In this document: positions 11,996-23,234 of the stretch, piece after piece
Numbering within the stretch: the stretch's first letter is position 1
Layout: every line of letters begins with the position of its first letter
Source of the DNA: Siphonodentalium dalli
Lineage: Eukaryota > Mollusca > Scaphopoda > Gadilida > Siphonodentaliidae
NCBI GenBank assembly: GCA_032622095.1
Contig: CP136063.1
Location: 178,849,956-178,913,955, forward strand
Direction of reading: 5' to 3'
Length of the DNA stretch: 64,000 nt
Notes under the pieces: model-generated
What the model saw: only the letters and a program-made list of their open reading frames with translations
Database searches by the model: none
Told to the model about the DNA's origin: nothing
Position numbers and translations under genes: made by a program

Positions 11996-12870
11996 GCACA
12001 TCGATAATTTATCAACAACAAAGGCTTTACTGTGCAGTGCCCGATGTTAGGGGAAATTAATTATCACCTGTCAGTGATGTCTTAATCATCCCTTATTTCG
12101 ACTTGTGTTCGATATTCATAGAAATCCTCGTCGAACCCTAGCTTGCGTGCCGACTTCACATGCCACTAACTTACATATACATACACATCATTATAAACTT
12201 TATTTTATATATTTCCCTTTTATATATACTTGTGGTCAGTATTCATCTTGCCGAACTCTGGTTTGTGTGCCGACATGTAATATTGTACATAAACCTACAA
12301 ATAACTATACTTTTAATCGGCCAAATTGCATTAAACTTCACATATCACTAACTTACATATAAATACACATCAGTACAAACTTTATTTCTTATATTTCCCT
12401 TATATACGCCTTATTTGAACTGGTGTTTGGTATTCATAGAGTTAGCCGCCATCTTGCCGAACTCTGGTTTGCGTGCCGGCAGCTAATACTGTACATAAAC
12501 CTATAAATAACGCAACTTTCAATCGGCCAAATTGCATCAAACTTCACATATCACTAACTTACATACACACACATATCATTGTAAACTTTATTTAATATAT
12601 TTCCCTTATATACGACTTATTTGAACTTGTGTTCGGTATTCATAGAGCTAGCCGCCATCACGCCGGACTCTGACTCGGCGTGAAATTACATAAAACTTTC
12701 ATTAACGTAACTTTTAATCGGCCAAATTGCATCAAACTTCACACATCACTAGCTTACATATACACACACATCATTGTAAACTTTATTTCATATATTTCCG
12801 TCTTTTAACCCTTATTTTGACTTGTTTTCGGTTGTGTTCGGTTGTGTTCGGTTGTGTTCGGTATTCATAG
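11996..12870. repeat. Satellite with ~190-bp units
   Basis: Successive units at about 12090, 12230, 12420, 12610 and 12790 share CTTACATATACACACACATC, AAACTTTATTT, ATATTTCCCTTATAT, TTCGGTATTCATAG, GCCGAACTCTGGTTTG and TTTTAATCGGCCAAATTGCA. The last unit ends in three copies of the 10-mer GTGTTCGGTT (12828-12860). Noncoding; short open frames are repeat artefacts. Confidence 0.75.
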
Positions 12871-13269
12871 TGACCGGGCGGGGTTATCTCAAACCAGGCA
12901 TAGGAACAGATTATGGTACGAATTGACGAATTTGAAGTAACAGGGACGAGACCAATTCGAAAGAACATCTGGAACGGTATATGTCAAGACACAGGCTCAG
13001 CTCTCGGTTTCCTGTTCAAAGCATCCACCACAAGATAAAAGAAAGTGAACACAAAAAAAGTCCAAAATTGCTCCTTTTTCCTTCTTATGTACGCAATAAA
13101 GGCAAAAATATGAGGGGTGAAGGAAAGGGCATATTGGCCCTTTCGACCATCCCGGGGTTACAACCCCCCTCCCAATCACACACTTCACAATTATTTAAAG
13201 AACAGGAACAACTTATGGTGAAGCAGCGACTATTTGGAGTAACAGGAATGAGGAACAATTTAAAGCTCA
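12871..13269. other. Spacer between satellites
   Basis: Single-copy-looking sequence with overlapping small open frames on both strands (e.g. 12981-13286) and no recognisable domain. Phrases such as GAGTAACAGGAA/GAGGAACA link it to the satellite that follows, so it may be a diverged start of that array. Confidence 0.35.
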
Positions 13270-14014
13270 AATGTATCACGCTTTAAGCTATGAAACAATA
13301 CATATTATACATCATTCGAAAGCAATGCAACCTTCCTTCTTTAATATTACAACATTTAAACACTACTATTGAGAACTATGCGTATATCTGGCCACGAACA
13401 TCTAGCTGTGAATCGGAAATTAGCAAAACGTAAACTTTTTCCGAGTAACAGAGATATAAACTTAATGTTCTCGCGTTTTACGCAATCCAAAAATACTCTT
13501 TATACACCAGTCGAAAACATGGCCTCTCCACTTCATGAATATTGCAACAGTGAAACGATACTTATGAGAACTATGCGAATAATTGGGCTACGAACGTCGA
13601 GCGGTGAATCATAAATTATCCAAAACGGAACGAGGAACAGGAACGAGTTCCGAGTAACAGAATGATTATTTCGAGTAAGAGGAACGAGGAACATAGATAT
13701 AACTTCATATAAGCTCACATTTCTCGCGTTTTGCTCTATGTAACGATACATATTATACAGCATTCGAAAGGTTAGCATAGCCCCTTCATTAATAGTGCAA
13801 CATTTAGACACTATAATATTGCGAACAAAGCGTACACTTGGCCAGGAACGGCGAGCGTTGAATAAGAAATTAGCTAAAAACGAAAAAATCTATATATAAA
13901 AAATCCGAGTACCGGGAATCAGGAACAGAGATATAAGCTCACATTTCTCGCGTTTTGCGCTATGTAACGATACATATTATACATCATTCGAAAGGTTAGC
14001 ATATCCCCTTCATT
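13270..14014. repeat. Second satellite block, ~200-250-bp irregular units
   Basis: Shared blocks recur at about 13300, 13550, 13740 and 13975: ACATATTATACA-CATTCGAAAG, TTCTCGCGTTTT, AGATATAA-CTCA and GTGAATC-GAAATTAGC. The left 1.43-kb inverted repeat begins inside a unit, directly after CCCCTTCATTAAT, which also occurs at 13784-13796 in an uninterrupted unit. Confidence 0.65.
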
Positions 14015-15448
14015 AATTTCACGTCTCGCCATGATAAGTTGTTAATTCCAGATTTTCTTATTTTCAAATGATAATGACCACATTTTGGACAGATTTAAAG
14101 AAGAAACGCATGGATTTGCCTGTAGATAGTAAAGAAAATGATAAATCTGGGAATTTTGCATGGACATCGGGTACCATTAGGGGGTCAAGGGATCTAAAGC
14201 CCCCCTCTCCACAATTTTGAGGAGTGTTACCCCCCCCCCATTGGGAAAAGGTGGTAGTTGACCCAATTAAGCTTTTCCGGCACCCAGTAGCCTTATCGGG
14301 GACCGTAGCCCCACCCCATGTCGGGGGAGGGGTGGTGGCATCACCACTAGAGATACTGTCGTGCAAAACTGTCATGGCAGGTTTGTTAAACAGACAGTAT
14401 GCCCTGCCATCTGATAAAATTTCATGCCTGAGGCTGTGTCTGGTGTTGTAACATTATGTTTACATAATTAAATTGACATATGGTTGCTTTATATTGCTAT
14501 TAAAGTATTTTTTTATTTTTTATTTTTTTTATTTTGGCAAATGTTTATTATAAATTGCCAAATTCTGCATGAAAAGGGTTAAAATTGGACAAGATATCCC
14601 TCTCAAAATGTATATTAACATTTCCTCTTCAATTTAGTAATATTATGGTATATAAGGGCATATTTCAGTTATACGAAATGCATCAGCTAGTAAAATTGAA
14701 AAAAAAATCGATTTTTTTTTGCTTTATTTTGAGGATTGACACTAATTTTCAGGATGCCTCATATTGAACAAATAAACCACTACTGCTAGATATAATCCAT
14801 TTTTGATTTCAGTAAGGTCTATATTTTGATAAATTACTATAAGAAACGCTGTGTTTCACACATATACATATATATAGGAATCAGGGAGCTAAATGTGTTC
14901 TAGAGTCGGGGAGCGAGTACACCGTGGAATGCTAAAGGTGAGGGTAACCTTCACCTGATACATGCGACACGTTATTAAAGGATGACATCGCGTTTATTTG
15001 ATTCGTACATAATATCTGAATAACTTAAACTGGCGAATTAATGGGGGGGATGGATATTTGTGAGCGGGAAATGTATTTAACAAGCTGCTGTAGTTCTGGG
15101 TTTTTCCAGATCAAATTTGGCTGTGGGATAGCCCCGTCGTACACTTGAGGATTTATTTTAAAAAGTAAACACATGACCTATGATTTTTCTTGCATTTTCG
15201 TGATCAACTGGTGTCAATCTAGCTGGATATACATCACTGGTATGGCCTGCAGGCTTCAATTCAGTGAATTTGGCTGAAACGTTAACACTGTCGCCTATGG
15301 GAAACCATTTAGTTCCGTGATTCCATTATGGCCCCACTTAGCAGTGCGTGGCGTTACGGTTCGTACCTCTCTAATTGAAGAGCTCCTGGAATTTAGCGAA
15401 CTCGGGAATCCGCTATTGCAGCCACACGCATTACACAGCAAAATTAAT
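14015..15448 (-). repeat. 1.43-kb inverted repeat, left copy
   Basis: Reverse complement of 30426-31872 with only scattered differences (about 95-97 percent identity by eye). Its ends are AATTTCACGTCTCGCC at 14015 and CACAGCAAAATTAAT at 15448. Inside are a poly-C/G tract, a conserved 103-residue minus-strand open frame (14064-14375) of low complexity, and the block GTGTACTCGCTCCCCGACTC. ATTAAT occurs at both outer edges (14012-14017 and 15443-15448), a possible 6-bp target duplication for this copy. Most likely an interspersed non-autonomous element present twice in opposite orientation. Confidence 0.8.
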
Positions 15449-16345
15449 TATCCAACATATCCTCGCGTAAATTCGCACATAATAGGTACTTAATACGATT
15501 ATTTGATTCTGAAATAAGCAGATAATGGAAGGCTGCCCGTTATTTCATTTTATGGCGCGGACCACAGTGAAATTACTAGTTAAAGAGCGTACACCTGATA
15601 AGTCGTGAGTTAGCTTATTTGTCTCATTGCCCGCACATAATCTGCTTAGAATTGACGTATTATGAGTCGATAATGTGACTAATTTTCAGCACATAATCGA
15701 CTCAAAATTAGGACATTCTAAGAAGATTATCTACCTAAAATAAGTTATATTATAGGCAGATGTGCTGGTTTTTCGAGAGAACAGGCTGAATTATCAACTA
15801 TGTGCGATTAAACCACTGATTGACAAACGTGAGAGTACTGCAAATAGCGGGCGTTATCATTCATATTCTAGTGAATTAGAATTGCGCTTTGTTATGACAA
15901 GCTAGTTTGATCAATAAAGGACGATTCATGTAATAATATTCGTAATATACCGATGTCCCCCGACAATTCTGGGATTTGTGATGACAACTGCATGTAAATT
16001 TATGAGCCTGCTTGGTCAGACTCAAGAAATATATTACTGGGTACTGATTAGATTGTATATCCATGCCATGTTATTCGTATTTTGTTATATATCATTGCCC
16101 ACCATTTAACAGAACTTACTGTGATACATCTAACATGAAAAACTTATCTTTCTGTTGAAGTTAATATCAATTTGAGCTGATGAAGTGTGAATACCAAGGA
16201 CGAATTGTCATCTTGGTATTACTATATTCAATCATATTAATGCATATAGGGGTTCTAGTCCCGAATATTTACGATCTGCAATTATATATAGTCCAGTTGA
16301 ATGCCCCATCAACTAAATAATAAATTGACGTCTAATCATATACAT
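15449..16345 (+). repeat. Dispersed repeat family R1, copy 2
   Basis: Matches 43765-44575 in direct orientation over nearly its whole length. Shared blocks are GATTATTTGATTCTGAAATAA, CACATAATCTGCTTAGAAT, AACAAGCTAG-like, GATGTCCCCCGA, TGTATATCCATGCCATGTTA and CCCCATCAACTAAATAATAA. A palindromic core at about 15634-15730 pairs CACATAATCTGCTTAGAAT...GAGTCGATAATGTG with its inverse. No coding capacity. Confidence 0.75.
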
Positions 16346-16754
16346 GGGCATTCAATAGTTGGAAATTACATAATGCTATGAATTGCCAATCAGACTATGG
16401 GTTGTTTACCGGAAGCAAATCACTTGAACCAGAACAACTTATGTTTTGATTGAGTTCTATCATCCACATATAAGCCGCCGCGTTCTCACATGTGTAATAA
16501 TTGCAACAATAATCAGGGCACAGTTGTACCTGACATTTTCTTAGATATGTTTTTGCAGCTACATGTGAACATGTCATTATAGAGGAATAGTTTTGGCATT
16601 CCAACAAAGTGTTGTTTTTGTGTGTGTATTTGTGGCAATGTTTGAGACATAATGTGGTCCAAAAGCTTATATGGTTCACAATTTATGGTCAATTACATAT
16701 GACACTTTAGAAACTGCTCATAAATTGGTCAAGTGGTGTATCTAATTTCGTTTT
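16346..16754. other. Gene-free stretch
   Basis: One minus-strand open frame (16395-16679) rich in Cys and His but without an organised domain; I do not call it. No repeat match found. Confidence 0.35.
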
Positions 16755-17510
16755 ATGTTTCGTATTTATTCTATGGAGATAACTCGTTCAGGTTATGAGG
16801 GCAGTAATTTTTTTATGTGCAGACACTTATACATATTCAAGGAAGTTAATTTTATTTTAGGGCCAAAAGCCTATTTTGGGACACCTTTTAAAGCGGACAA
16901 CAATCAGATGGGTCGTATAACGACCTTTAATTTGATGTCTTTCCTTATATAGCGAAACCTTTGTTGGAGGGGCTCCAGCTAACTCGAAAACAGTGAGTTC
17001 GGAGAACTAGAGGCTTTCTAAGAATTAGCCTACGCGGACTAAAGAGAAGTTCACCGGCGGACTATTTACGATCACTGATGTAGAAAGTTAGGTAAGAAAA
17101 TATAGGTCGAATAATTACATAAGCGTTCTGGAGCGCGAATAGCTCGTATCAAAATTCAAAGTTAATATTTCTTATCGCTTTGTGTGGATAATTTCACTCG
17201 TTAGTTTGTAAACAGTGATATTGTAATACAATATCACTGCTGTGGACGCAACATTTACAATCTGCATTACCACAATTTCTTTGGGACGTACCACAGAACT
17301 GTCAATATCGATTTACATCCAATGAAATTCCGGGAAATCGCCGCGGTATACGAAAACGACAAAACATTACAGAATATATGTATATTATATCAACGGCAAT
17401 CGATTGCCGTAATTTATATATACAGAAGGCGGCACACAGCATCATTCATTTTCTGACGCAATCATCGAGTTCGCATGCTTGTAAAAGGTGGGTACGTAAT
17501 TATTTAATAT
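16755..17510 (+). repeat. Diverged direct repeat flanking the Polinton locus, left copy
   Basis: Shares an ordered series of blocks with 29270-30200 in the same orientation: GGGACACCTTT, CGACCTTTAATTT, TTTCT-AGAATTAGCC, AATAATTACATAAGCG, AGCTCGTATCAAA, CCGCGGTATA and TTTCTGACG-AATCA. A perfect 18-bp palindrome ACGGCAATCGATTGCCGT lies at 17393-17410. Without the Polinton the two copies would be about 1.07 kb apart. Confidence 0.65.
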
Positions 17511-18041
17511 ACATAAAATATTTATTGGTACATTGTGGATAATAATGCTACAAACAAACATAAAAATGTCCGGAGACCCATTACACTGTCTTTATTCGGC
17601 AATTAACAAGAGGGTCAGGGGTTCTGACGAAATATTCAGCACACAGGGCGGGCGGTGTGTTACAGAGCAATGAAAAAAATTCCGATGCTTGAAAATTGTT
17701 CCTGATGTTTTTTTTGTTTGTTCTTCGAATTATTAAGAAACATTTTATTGTTTGTTCGACAGTCTAATTAAGACTCTTTTGGCGGATGGGTTACTGGGTT
17801 GCTACATTATGTTGCCGCCGGTTCTCCAATTTGCCTCGGTTGGATTGGACAATGGCGCCAGTTTTGAGGGAACAAATTATAATTAACTGGAGAAATGTTT
17901 AACAATAAAATAATATAATCTTAAGATACAAAGTTGTAATACAACTTTAAAATGTTAGTTTATAATGTATAAAGAACAGTTGTGTCCGTTGGCATTCGGA
18001 TGGCTAGCTATGATCCACTCGACAATGACCGAATCGATACA
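17511..18041. other. Flank left of the Polinton
   Basis: AT-rich with small inverted motifs (ACAAAGTTGTAATACAACTT at about 17929-17950). No gene seen. The last six bases before the element, 18042-18047, are CATGAT, the target duplication. Confidence 0.4.
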
Positions 18042-18047
18042 CATGAT

Positions 18048-18772
18048 AGTAGTATAAAGTAGCGGTAATATCTCTTATATATATAAGGGAGGGGGTTAAG
18101 GAAAATATAAGGGGGGATGGGGACAGGGAAAATCATTTGGAATGCTGATCCCCACCCCCACGGGATTTCGTAAATACTATTTAACGAATGTTAAACGATA
18201 CATTAACGACTAATTTATATAGGTGTATCAAAAATGAACTAATTCTAGGCAGATGTTATAGTCAGACTAACTAGTAACTATTTGAAGGCATAGCTAAGCT
18301 ACAATAAGCGTTTCTAGGCAGATGTTATAGTCAGACTAACTAGAAAACTATTTTAAGGGGCATAATTAAGATACAATACCGCAATGTATTTTATGTTACA
18401 TAATGATGAGTAATAACTATATATTAGGATAAATATGATAGGTTAGTAAAAAACTACAAATGATGTTAGATAATTTGAAATGTTAAATGAAATATTCGCT
18501 AGTGAATATATCTATGCATGTAAAAACCATAGGTCTAAACACATGGAATTTTGTTAATTTGGAACTTTTCTTCTGTATTATTGTAGATTTGTAGGAAACA
18601 CGATTCAATCTCATAAAACTCGATATTACAGAGTCTCGTAGAAATCGAAATTTGGAACCCGACACTTAGTTCCTTTAATGAATATAAATGATACAAGCAT
18701 ATTAGTATACAAACAAATATAAAAAAAACAACATAATCAAATCAATCTTTTATAAGATATGGACAGTCTGGT
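18048..18772 (+). repeat. Polinton left terminal inverted repeat
   Basis: Matches the reverse complement of 28011-28739 nearly throughout. Two direct copies of TTCTAGGCAGATGTTATAG followed by TCAGACTAACTAG lie about 71 bp apart (18244 and 18315). The inner end (to about 18772) is an antisense copy of the last codons of the zinc-knuckle gene. The open frame 18483-18665 on the minus strand is also found in the right repeat (28121-28303, plus) and is a repeat shadow. Confidence 0.92.
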
Positions 18773-18814
18773 CTTCCCGTCGAAATATCTTCTGGCAAAA
18801 AATGTATCAATATT

Positions 18815-19165
18815 TAAAGTCAGACTAACTATTTCTAGGATGGTGTTAAAATACTTCCTCTAGGCTATACTCAAACAAACTATTTCTAGGTTATTCAAAA
18901 ATTTCCTAAAATATACTGAGTAAATCTACAAATATTAATTGGAATATAAAGAACAGAGTTAGCTCCCCTGTGAATTGTAACAGTGTCAAAATTAATCATT
19001 ATTTAAAGTCAGACTAATTATTTATAGGTTGGTCATAAAATTACTACCTCTAGGGTATGGGTTATACTCAGGCAAACTATTTCTAGGTTAATCAAAAATA
19101 TCAGAGTTGTAAACTAAATCTACAAATATTAATTGGAATATAAAGAACAGAGTTAGCTCCCCTGT
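18815..19165 (+). repeat. Two ~185-bp tandem units in the Polinton left interior
   Basis: Units start with AGTCAGACTAACTATTTCTAGG (18820) and its variant at 19003. They share ATACTCA-CAAACTATTTCTAGG, CTAAATCTACAAATATTAATTG and GAACAGAGTTAGCTCCCCTG. The leading motif is the same TAGTCAGACTAACTA string that is iterated in both terminal repeats. Confidence 0.75.
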
Positions 19166-19199
19166 GAATTGAATAATCTGTTTTATTAAGTTCAATATA

Positions 19200-19420
19200 G
19201 ATGTTAAACGATTGATATATGTTAATGAATCATACAATGATATATTCGTTAGCGAATAAACCTATGCATGTAAAAACCACAGGTCTAAACACATTGAACT
19301 TTTTTTTAGGAACGTTATTCTGTAGATTAGTAGGCAACACATTTCAAAAACACCATTTCATAGTGATAGAAATCGAAATGTATAACCATTATCGGTTCCT
19401 TTAATGATTATGAATGACGG
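19200..19420 (+). repeat. Third, diverged partial copy of the Polinton terminal repeat
   Basis: Corresponds in the same orientation to 18480-18690 of the left terminal repeat: ATGTTAAACGA, ATATTCG-TAG-GAATA, CTATGCATGTAAAAACCA, AGGTCTAAACACAT, TCTGTAGAT, ATAGAAATCGAAAT and GTTCCTTTAATGA. It is clearly more diverged than the two outer repeats are from each other. It may mark an older end that was overtaken by a nested or end-to-end insertion. Confidence 0.7.
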
Positions 19421-21726
19421 TAGTATTTTCGGTTTATATGAAGACAAAGTATTTCAGTTCCAACACAAATTCAATATTTCAAAAAAATAAAAAATATCCC
19501 TTTTAATGAAATATTAAATGTAAAAGCACGATAAAGCAATTAAAACACAATTTAAGTTACTTTTTCGTCAACAAAATTGAAGTTATATGTTATAATGCAT
19601 CAAAATCAATCAAAATATGAAAATCAAATATCTCAATTGAAAGCCAAATTTAAAAAAAAACAATTTCAATGTTAACGGAAACAATTTAACAACAAAAAAA
19701 TCCCTATCTGTTTCGCTCGCAAGTATCAAAAGTCATTTTTCATTGCCACAATAATCGTAAAACGCCATTTTGAAATTTGAACATTTAGAGTAATTATTTT
19801 TCTCGCATTTCTGTAAAGTATAATGATGAACGCGAATATAAAATGCTTATGTGCACACACGAGCACATGTACTTGCAATGATATGGCTATCAATAGTATG
19901 CAATTATTTCACAGAATCAATCAAACAATAATATTAAGCCAATTAGTTGCAACATTACATCTGGAATTGCTCATGTCGTTAGACTAGGTTAATGTGTGTG
20001 TTATATACAGGTTCCCGTTCATTATCTGCACATTTTTAAATCGGCACGGAAAAATCTATTTAATAAAAACAATTGAACCCCCAATATAATTTGGATAGTT
20101 AAATAGGGTGGACAGCACTCAATTATATCTGCATACTATAGGTGTGCAGAGCAATATTTCTGAACTTGTATTGCATATGGATGTTGAATAGAAAAAGATA
20201 TACAGATGTACGTGGCCGAAGAAAATAAAACCAAAATAAAACCAGCATCTTAAATTTTACTGTAACAGTTTTGTTTACATTGCGTTATGGACTAAACATG
20301 GAACAACAGGTCATCTGGACCATGATGGTGTTGTCTTTATAGATGAACTATATACGTTAAAGGCACGTGCGGCCTTAATTGACGAAAATATTGATATTTG
20401 TTCCTAAACAGAAAAACAATAAAACGCATACAGTTCCGTTCATATATACCAAGACCATCGCGTAAACAGCATGTTATCATAAACACCTACTATATTTTAC
20501 CTAAGCAAGAGCCTGATTGTGTTACAGAAGACAGCACAATGCTACTGTCTAATCACACACAAATGGCATAAACGCTCTTCATTCGTTACATATCAGGTAT
20601 TCGCCAACAAATATAACGCTCTTTATGTTTACCACCATAATATTACAAACCCCAGAAAAGTAATGTGTTATGCTTTTGTTTACATAACAATGGTCAAACG
20701 TATGACCAAAACATACTGTTATGCGATATTTCTTATTTGTATACAGACAAAGTCTATCTACATTTTCACAGGATAGCCACCGCCAAGGCCAACTGTGTCT
20801 TTAAACATGATGAACTTAACATAATTATTCCGTGCCTATGAACTAAATTTGCGCAGATCGGACTATAAAATGTTGAGTGCTTCAATTATCTATATCGAAA
20901 TGTATCAAGCAATGCACCATTCTTACTACAAACAACAGTTGTGCTGTAACAGTTTTGTTTACGTATAGAAATTACACTTACCTGATTATTAAGAAAACAC
21001 ATGTAGTAATTAATTCCCACCTTGCATATATTCAAAATGCCAACACTAGATTTAAAAAAAACATGTTGGAAATAAAACATGAGGGCCTCCATTCCCTTTT
21101 AATGAGAAAGAGGTCGTAACACTGTTACACAGGAGCGTCATGGAACTGATCATAATCTAATGATTCGTCGAAACCATCGCCAACAAATTGATGATTTCTT
21201 GCAACAGCAGGCCATATTATACATGATGGTGTTGTGTCCAACTCTATCGCGCTGATCAATCGTTCCCGAACACTATTCATGTCCTCTACCAATGTTTATA
21301 GTTGAACTATCTGTTCAACACGATAAAATCCTCTTTTTTTACCGCAAACTTAAATTTACACGATATATCAACGCCCTTCCGCGCCCCAGGTGGTAAAATT
21401 ATATTCAGCTGGCTTTAGATTGGTTCCGCCATATTAAACAGAGGCGACTTTTTAATGCGATAGCACGGAGTCGAGAATATATATTTATGGGCGGTGGTCC
21501 ACAACAGATCGTAACATTTGAATTCAATAGGTGTTTCGCGACATTAAACTGCCTATACGGTTTGTAATGCGATAGCATCAAGTCGATAAAAATTGTGATT
21601 ATATATGGCTACCCACTGTTATGTATACATCAGAATCTCTGTCAATTTTGCCGGACATCCAGTGTGGGAAAAAAAAATGTTTTTTTCCCAATGAATTAAA
21701 GATCGTTTGACAAAACAATAAAAAAA

Positions 21727-22335
21727 ATGAAAACGTACAATTACGTATGTTTTCAGGATATATTTAGGGCGATAATAAATGGCCCTTCAGCGAGTGGAAA
21801 ATCTACGTTTATATATAGTTTAATCGAAAATAAAGATAAATTAATGTGTCCAGTTCCAGAAAAAATAACTTACTAGTATGTGACTCCCAATTCTGATCAA
21901 CAAGTGTCTGATAACGCGGATTTAGTAAACCAAATTCCAGAATCATTGTGTGAATGTGACCTATTAATTATAGATGATATGGATCATATTGACAAAGAGA
22001 TCGATAATGTAACAGATATATTCGCTAGAAAATCACATCACGAAAGATGTAGTGTGATATACGTCACGCATAATCTTTTTGAAAGAAAATGTAGAAAATT
22101 ATCGTTAAACGCGAATTATTTTATTTTATTCAAATCTCCTAGAGATTGTGGTCAGATAAATTTCTTATCTACCCAATGTGGTATTAATAATTTATCAAAA
22201 GCATATAAATTGTGTACAACAGATCCATATTCTCATTTACTGGTGGATTTCAACCAAACTTGTCCGGATAACCTTAGATTGAGATCAGACGTCATCAGTG
22301 AAAATCCTACGATATGGGCCCCAGCGTCAAATTAA
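21727..22335 (+). pseudogene. Polinton packaging ATPase (FtsK/HerA type) with in-frame TAG
   Basis: From ATG 21727 the frame has a Walker A motif GPSASGKST at residues 19-27. A single TAG at 21874-21876 (codon 50) interrupts it. Beyond it are Walker B LLIIDDMDH (about 79-87) and a sensor-like VIYVTHNLF near 115. Total length if read through is about 202 residues, normal for Polinton A32-like genome-packaging ATPases that load DNA into capsids. An internal start after the TAG would lose Walker A, so this copy should be inactive unless the TAG is a sequencing error or suppressed. The stop overlaps the next gene's ATG at 22314. Confidence 0.85.
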
Positions 22336-22609
22336 GGAAAAATGCTAAATATTTGAGAAATATGTTACGCAGTGGAGACGTGAGGGCATTAAACAATCCG
22401 AGATTAGACAGTCTATCTGAATGTTGTAATAATTTGCTTAAAGGAAATGTACCAATCTCATCTAAAATTAAAGTTCTATTCGTCATTTGTCAAAGAAGTC
22501 TAATCCTGTTAAAACCAGGAATTTTTTTTTACAACACGGTGGTTTTTTAGCAGCTCTGGCCGCGAGTTTAATTCCCGTGTTAGGAGACATTTTAGGCAAA
22601 GTTTTCTGA
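22314..22609 (+). pseudogene. Small basic-hydrophobic virion-type protein (pX/pVI-like), frameshifted
   Basis: Starts with ATG inside the ATPase gene (22-nt overlap). The N-terminal ~75 residues are basic and include LDSLSECCNNLL. A run of T at about 22519-22528 breaks the frame. In another frame the C-terminal piece has an HGGFLAALAASLIPVLGDI-type hydrophobic stretch and a stop at 22607-22609. A Gly-Gly-Phe-Leu hydrophobic end after a basic body is typical of small Polinton and adenovirus-like membrane-active or core proteins; that assignment is by pattern only. The next open frame begins at 22614. Confidence 0.6.
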
Positions 22610-22613
22610 GAAG

Positions 22614-23234
22614 ATGGAAAAAATGGTTTTGGTCCCATTTGAAACTTTCACAAACTGGAAAAATTCTCAGTCTATTCAATCGTTGAAAACATAAGATGTG
22701 AGACAAAAAATGCAGCAAATATTAGACGATAAAGATATGCCTCAGTCAGTTAAGAAAAGAAAAATTAATTCTACGTCTATTGAATATGACATGGGTAAGA
22801 ATTCTATAAAAACAACGCCGATTCCAGTAAAAATCACGACAGAGCCCTCCGGTGACGTCGCTTTACCTGAACCTAACCAACTAGATTTAGCAGTTGAAAG
22901 TTTGCCAAAAATTTACCAGAAAAAAGGCTCGTTATTTTTGTCGCATTTAAAAAGAATGCCAGGAATTGAAATTAACGACAGTGGAATGATTTCGTTATCT
23001 GACAAGCCAATCGGAAGCATAACTGATTTGGTAAATGATATAATACCTTCTAGCAAGGTCAGGAAACCCAGTGCACTTAGAAATTGGGATAGTTTGTCCA
23101 GAGCATTACGAGATAATAATATACCAACACATTTCATAGGAAATAAATATCGTAAAGAAGATCTAATATTTGCAGATGCCTCCAAAGGCAAAAAACAGAA
23201 GATTTTTAAATGGTCATCAGACTCGTCAAATTGA
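22614..23234 (+). pseudogene. Conserved Polinton protein of unknown function, one frameshift
   Basis: A frame from ATG 22614 (MVLVPFETF near its start) is closed by TAA at 22692, and an overlapping frame is open from ATG 22710 to 23234 (174 residues). Its C-terminal region LPKIYQKKGSLFLSHLK, IEINDSGMISL and SITDLVNDII resembles a protein found beside the integrase or capsid genes in many animal Polintons, where a short hydrophobic-acidic region precedes a DLVNDI-like motif. Function is not known to me. It overlaps the integrase start (23176) by 59 nt. Confidence 0.6.

Larger units (their letters stand above)
18773..21726. other. Polinton left interior, AT-rich and without recognisable genes
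   Basis: About 3 kb with no open frame over 90 codons on either strand. This is where a DNA polymerase B would be expected if the element were autonomous. It holds tandem blocks (18815-19165), a third partial copy of the terminal repeat (19200-19420), and scattered duplicated phrases: TGTAACAGTTTTGTTTAC occurs at about 20261 and 20945, and CATGATGGTGTTGT occurs at about 20320 and 21221. I see no polymerase motifs, so it is either a replacement by noncoding DNA or an extremely decayed gene. Confidence 0.7.

Noticed and set aside
14064-14375. 103-residue frame conserved in both 1.43-kb inverted repeats (also 31509-31823)
   Set aside because: Conservation follows from the near-identity of the two repeats; content is dominated by poly-G/C-derived Gly and Pro. 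No independent evidence of coding.
20519-21119. Open frames in the Polinton left interior (20519-20776, 20877-21119)
   Set aside because: Short, no motif of polymerase or any Polinton gene, biased to AT-rich codons.
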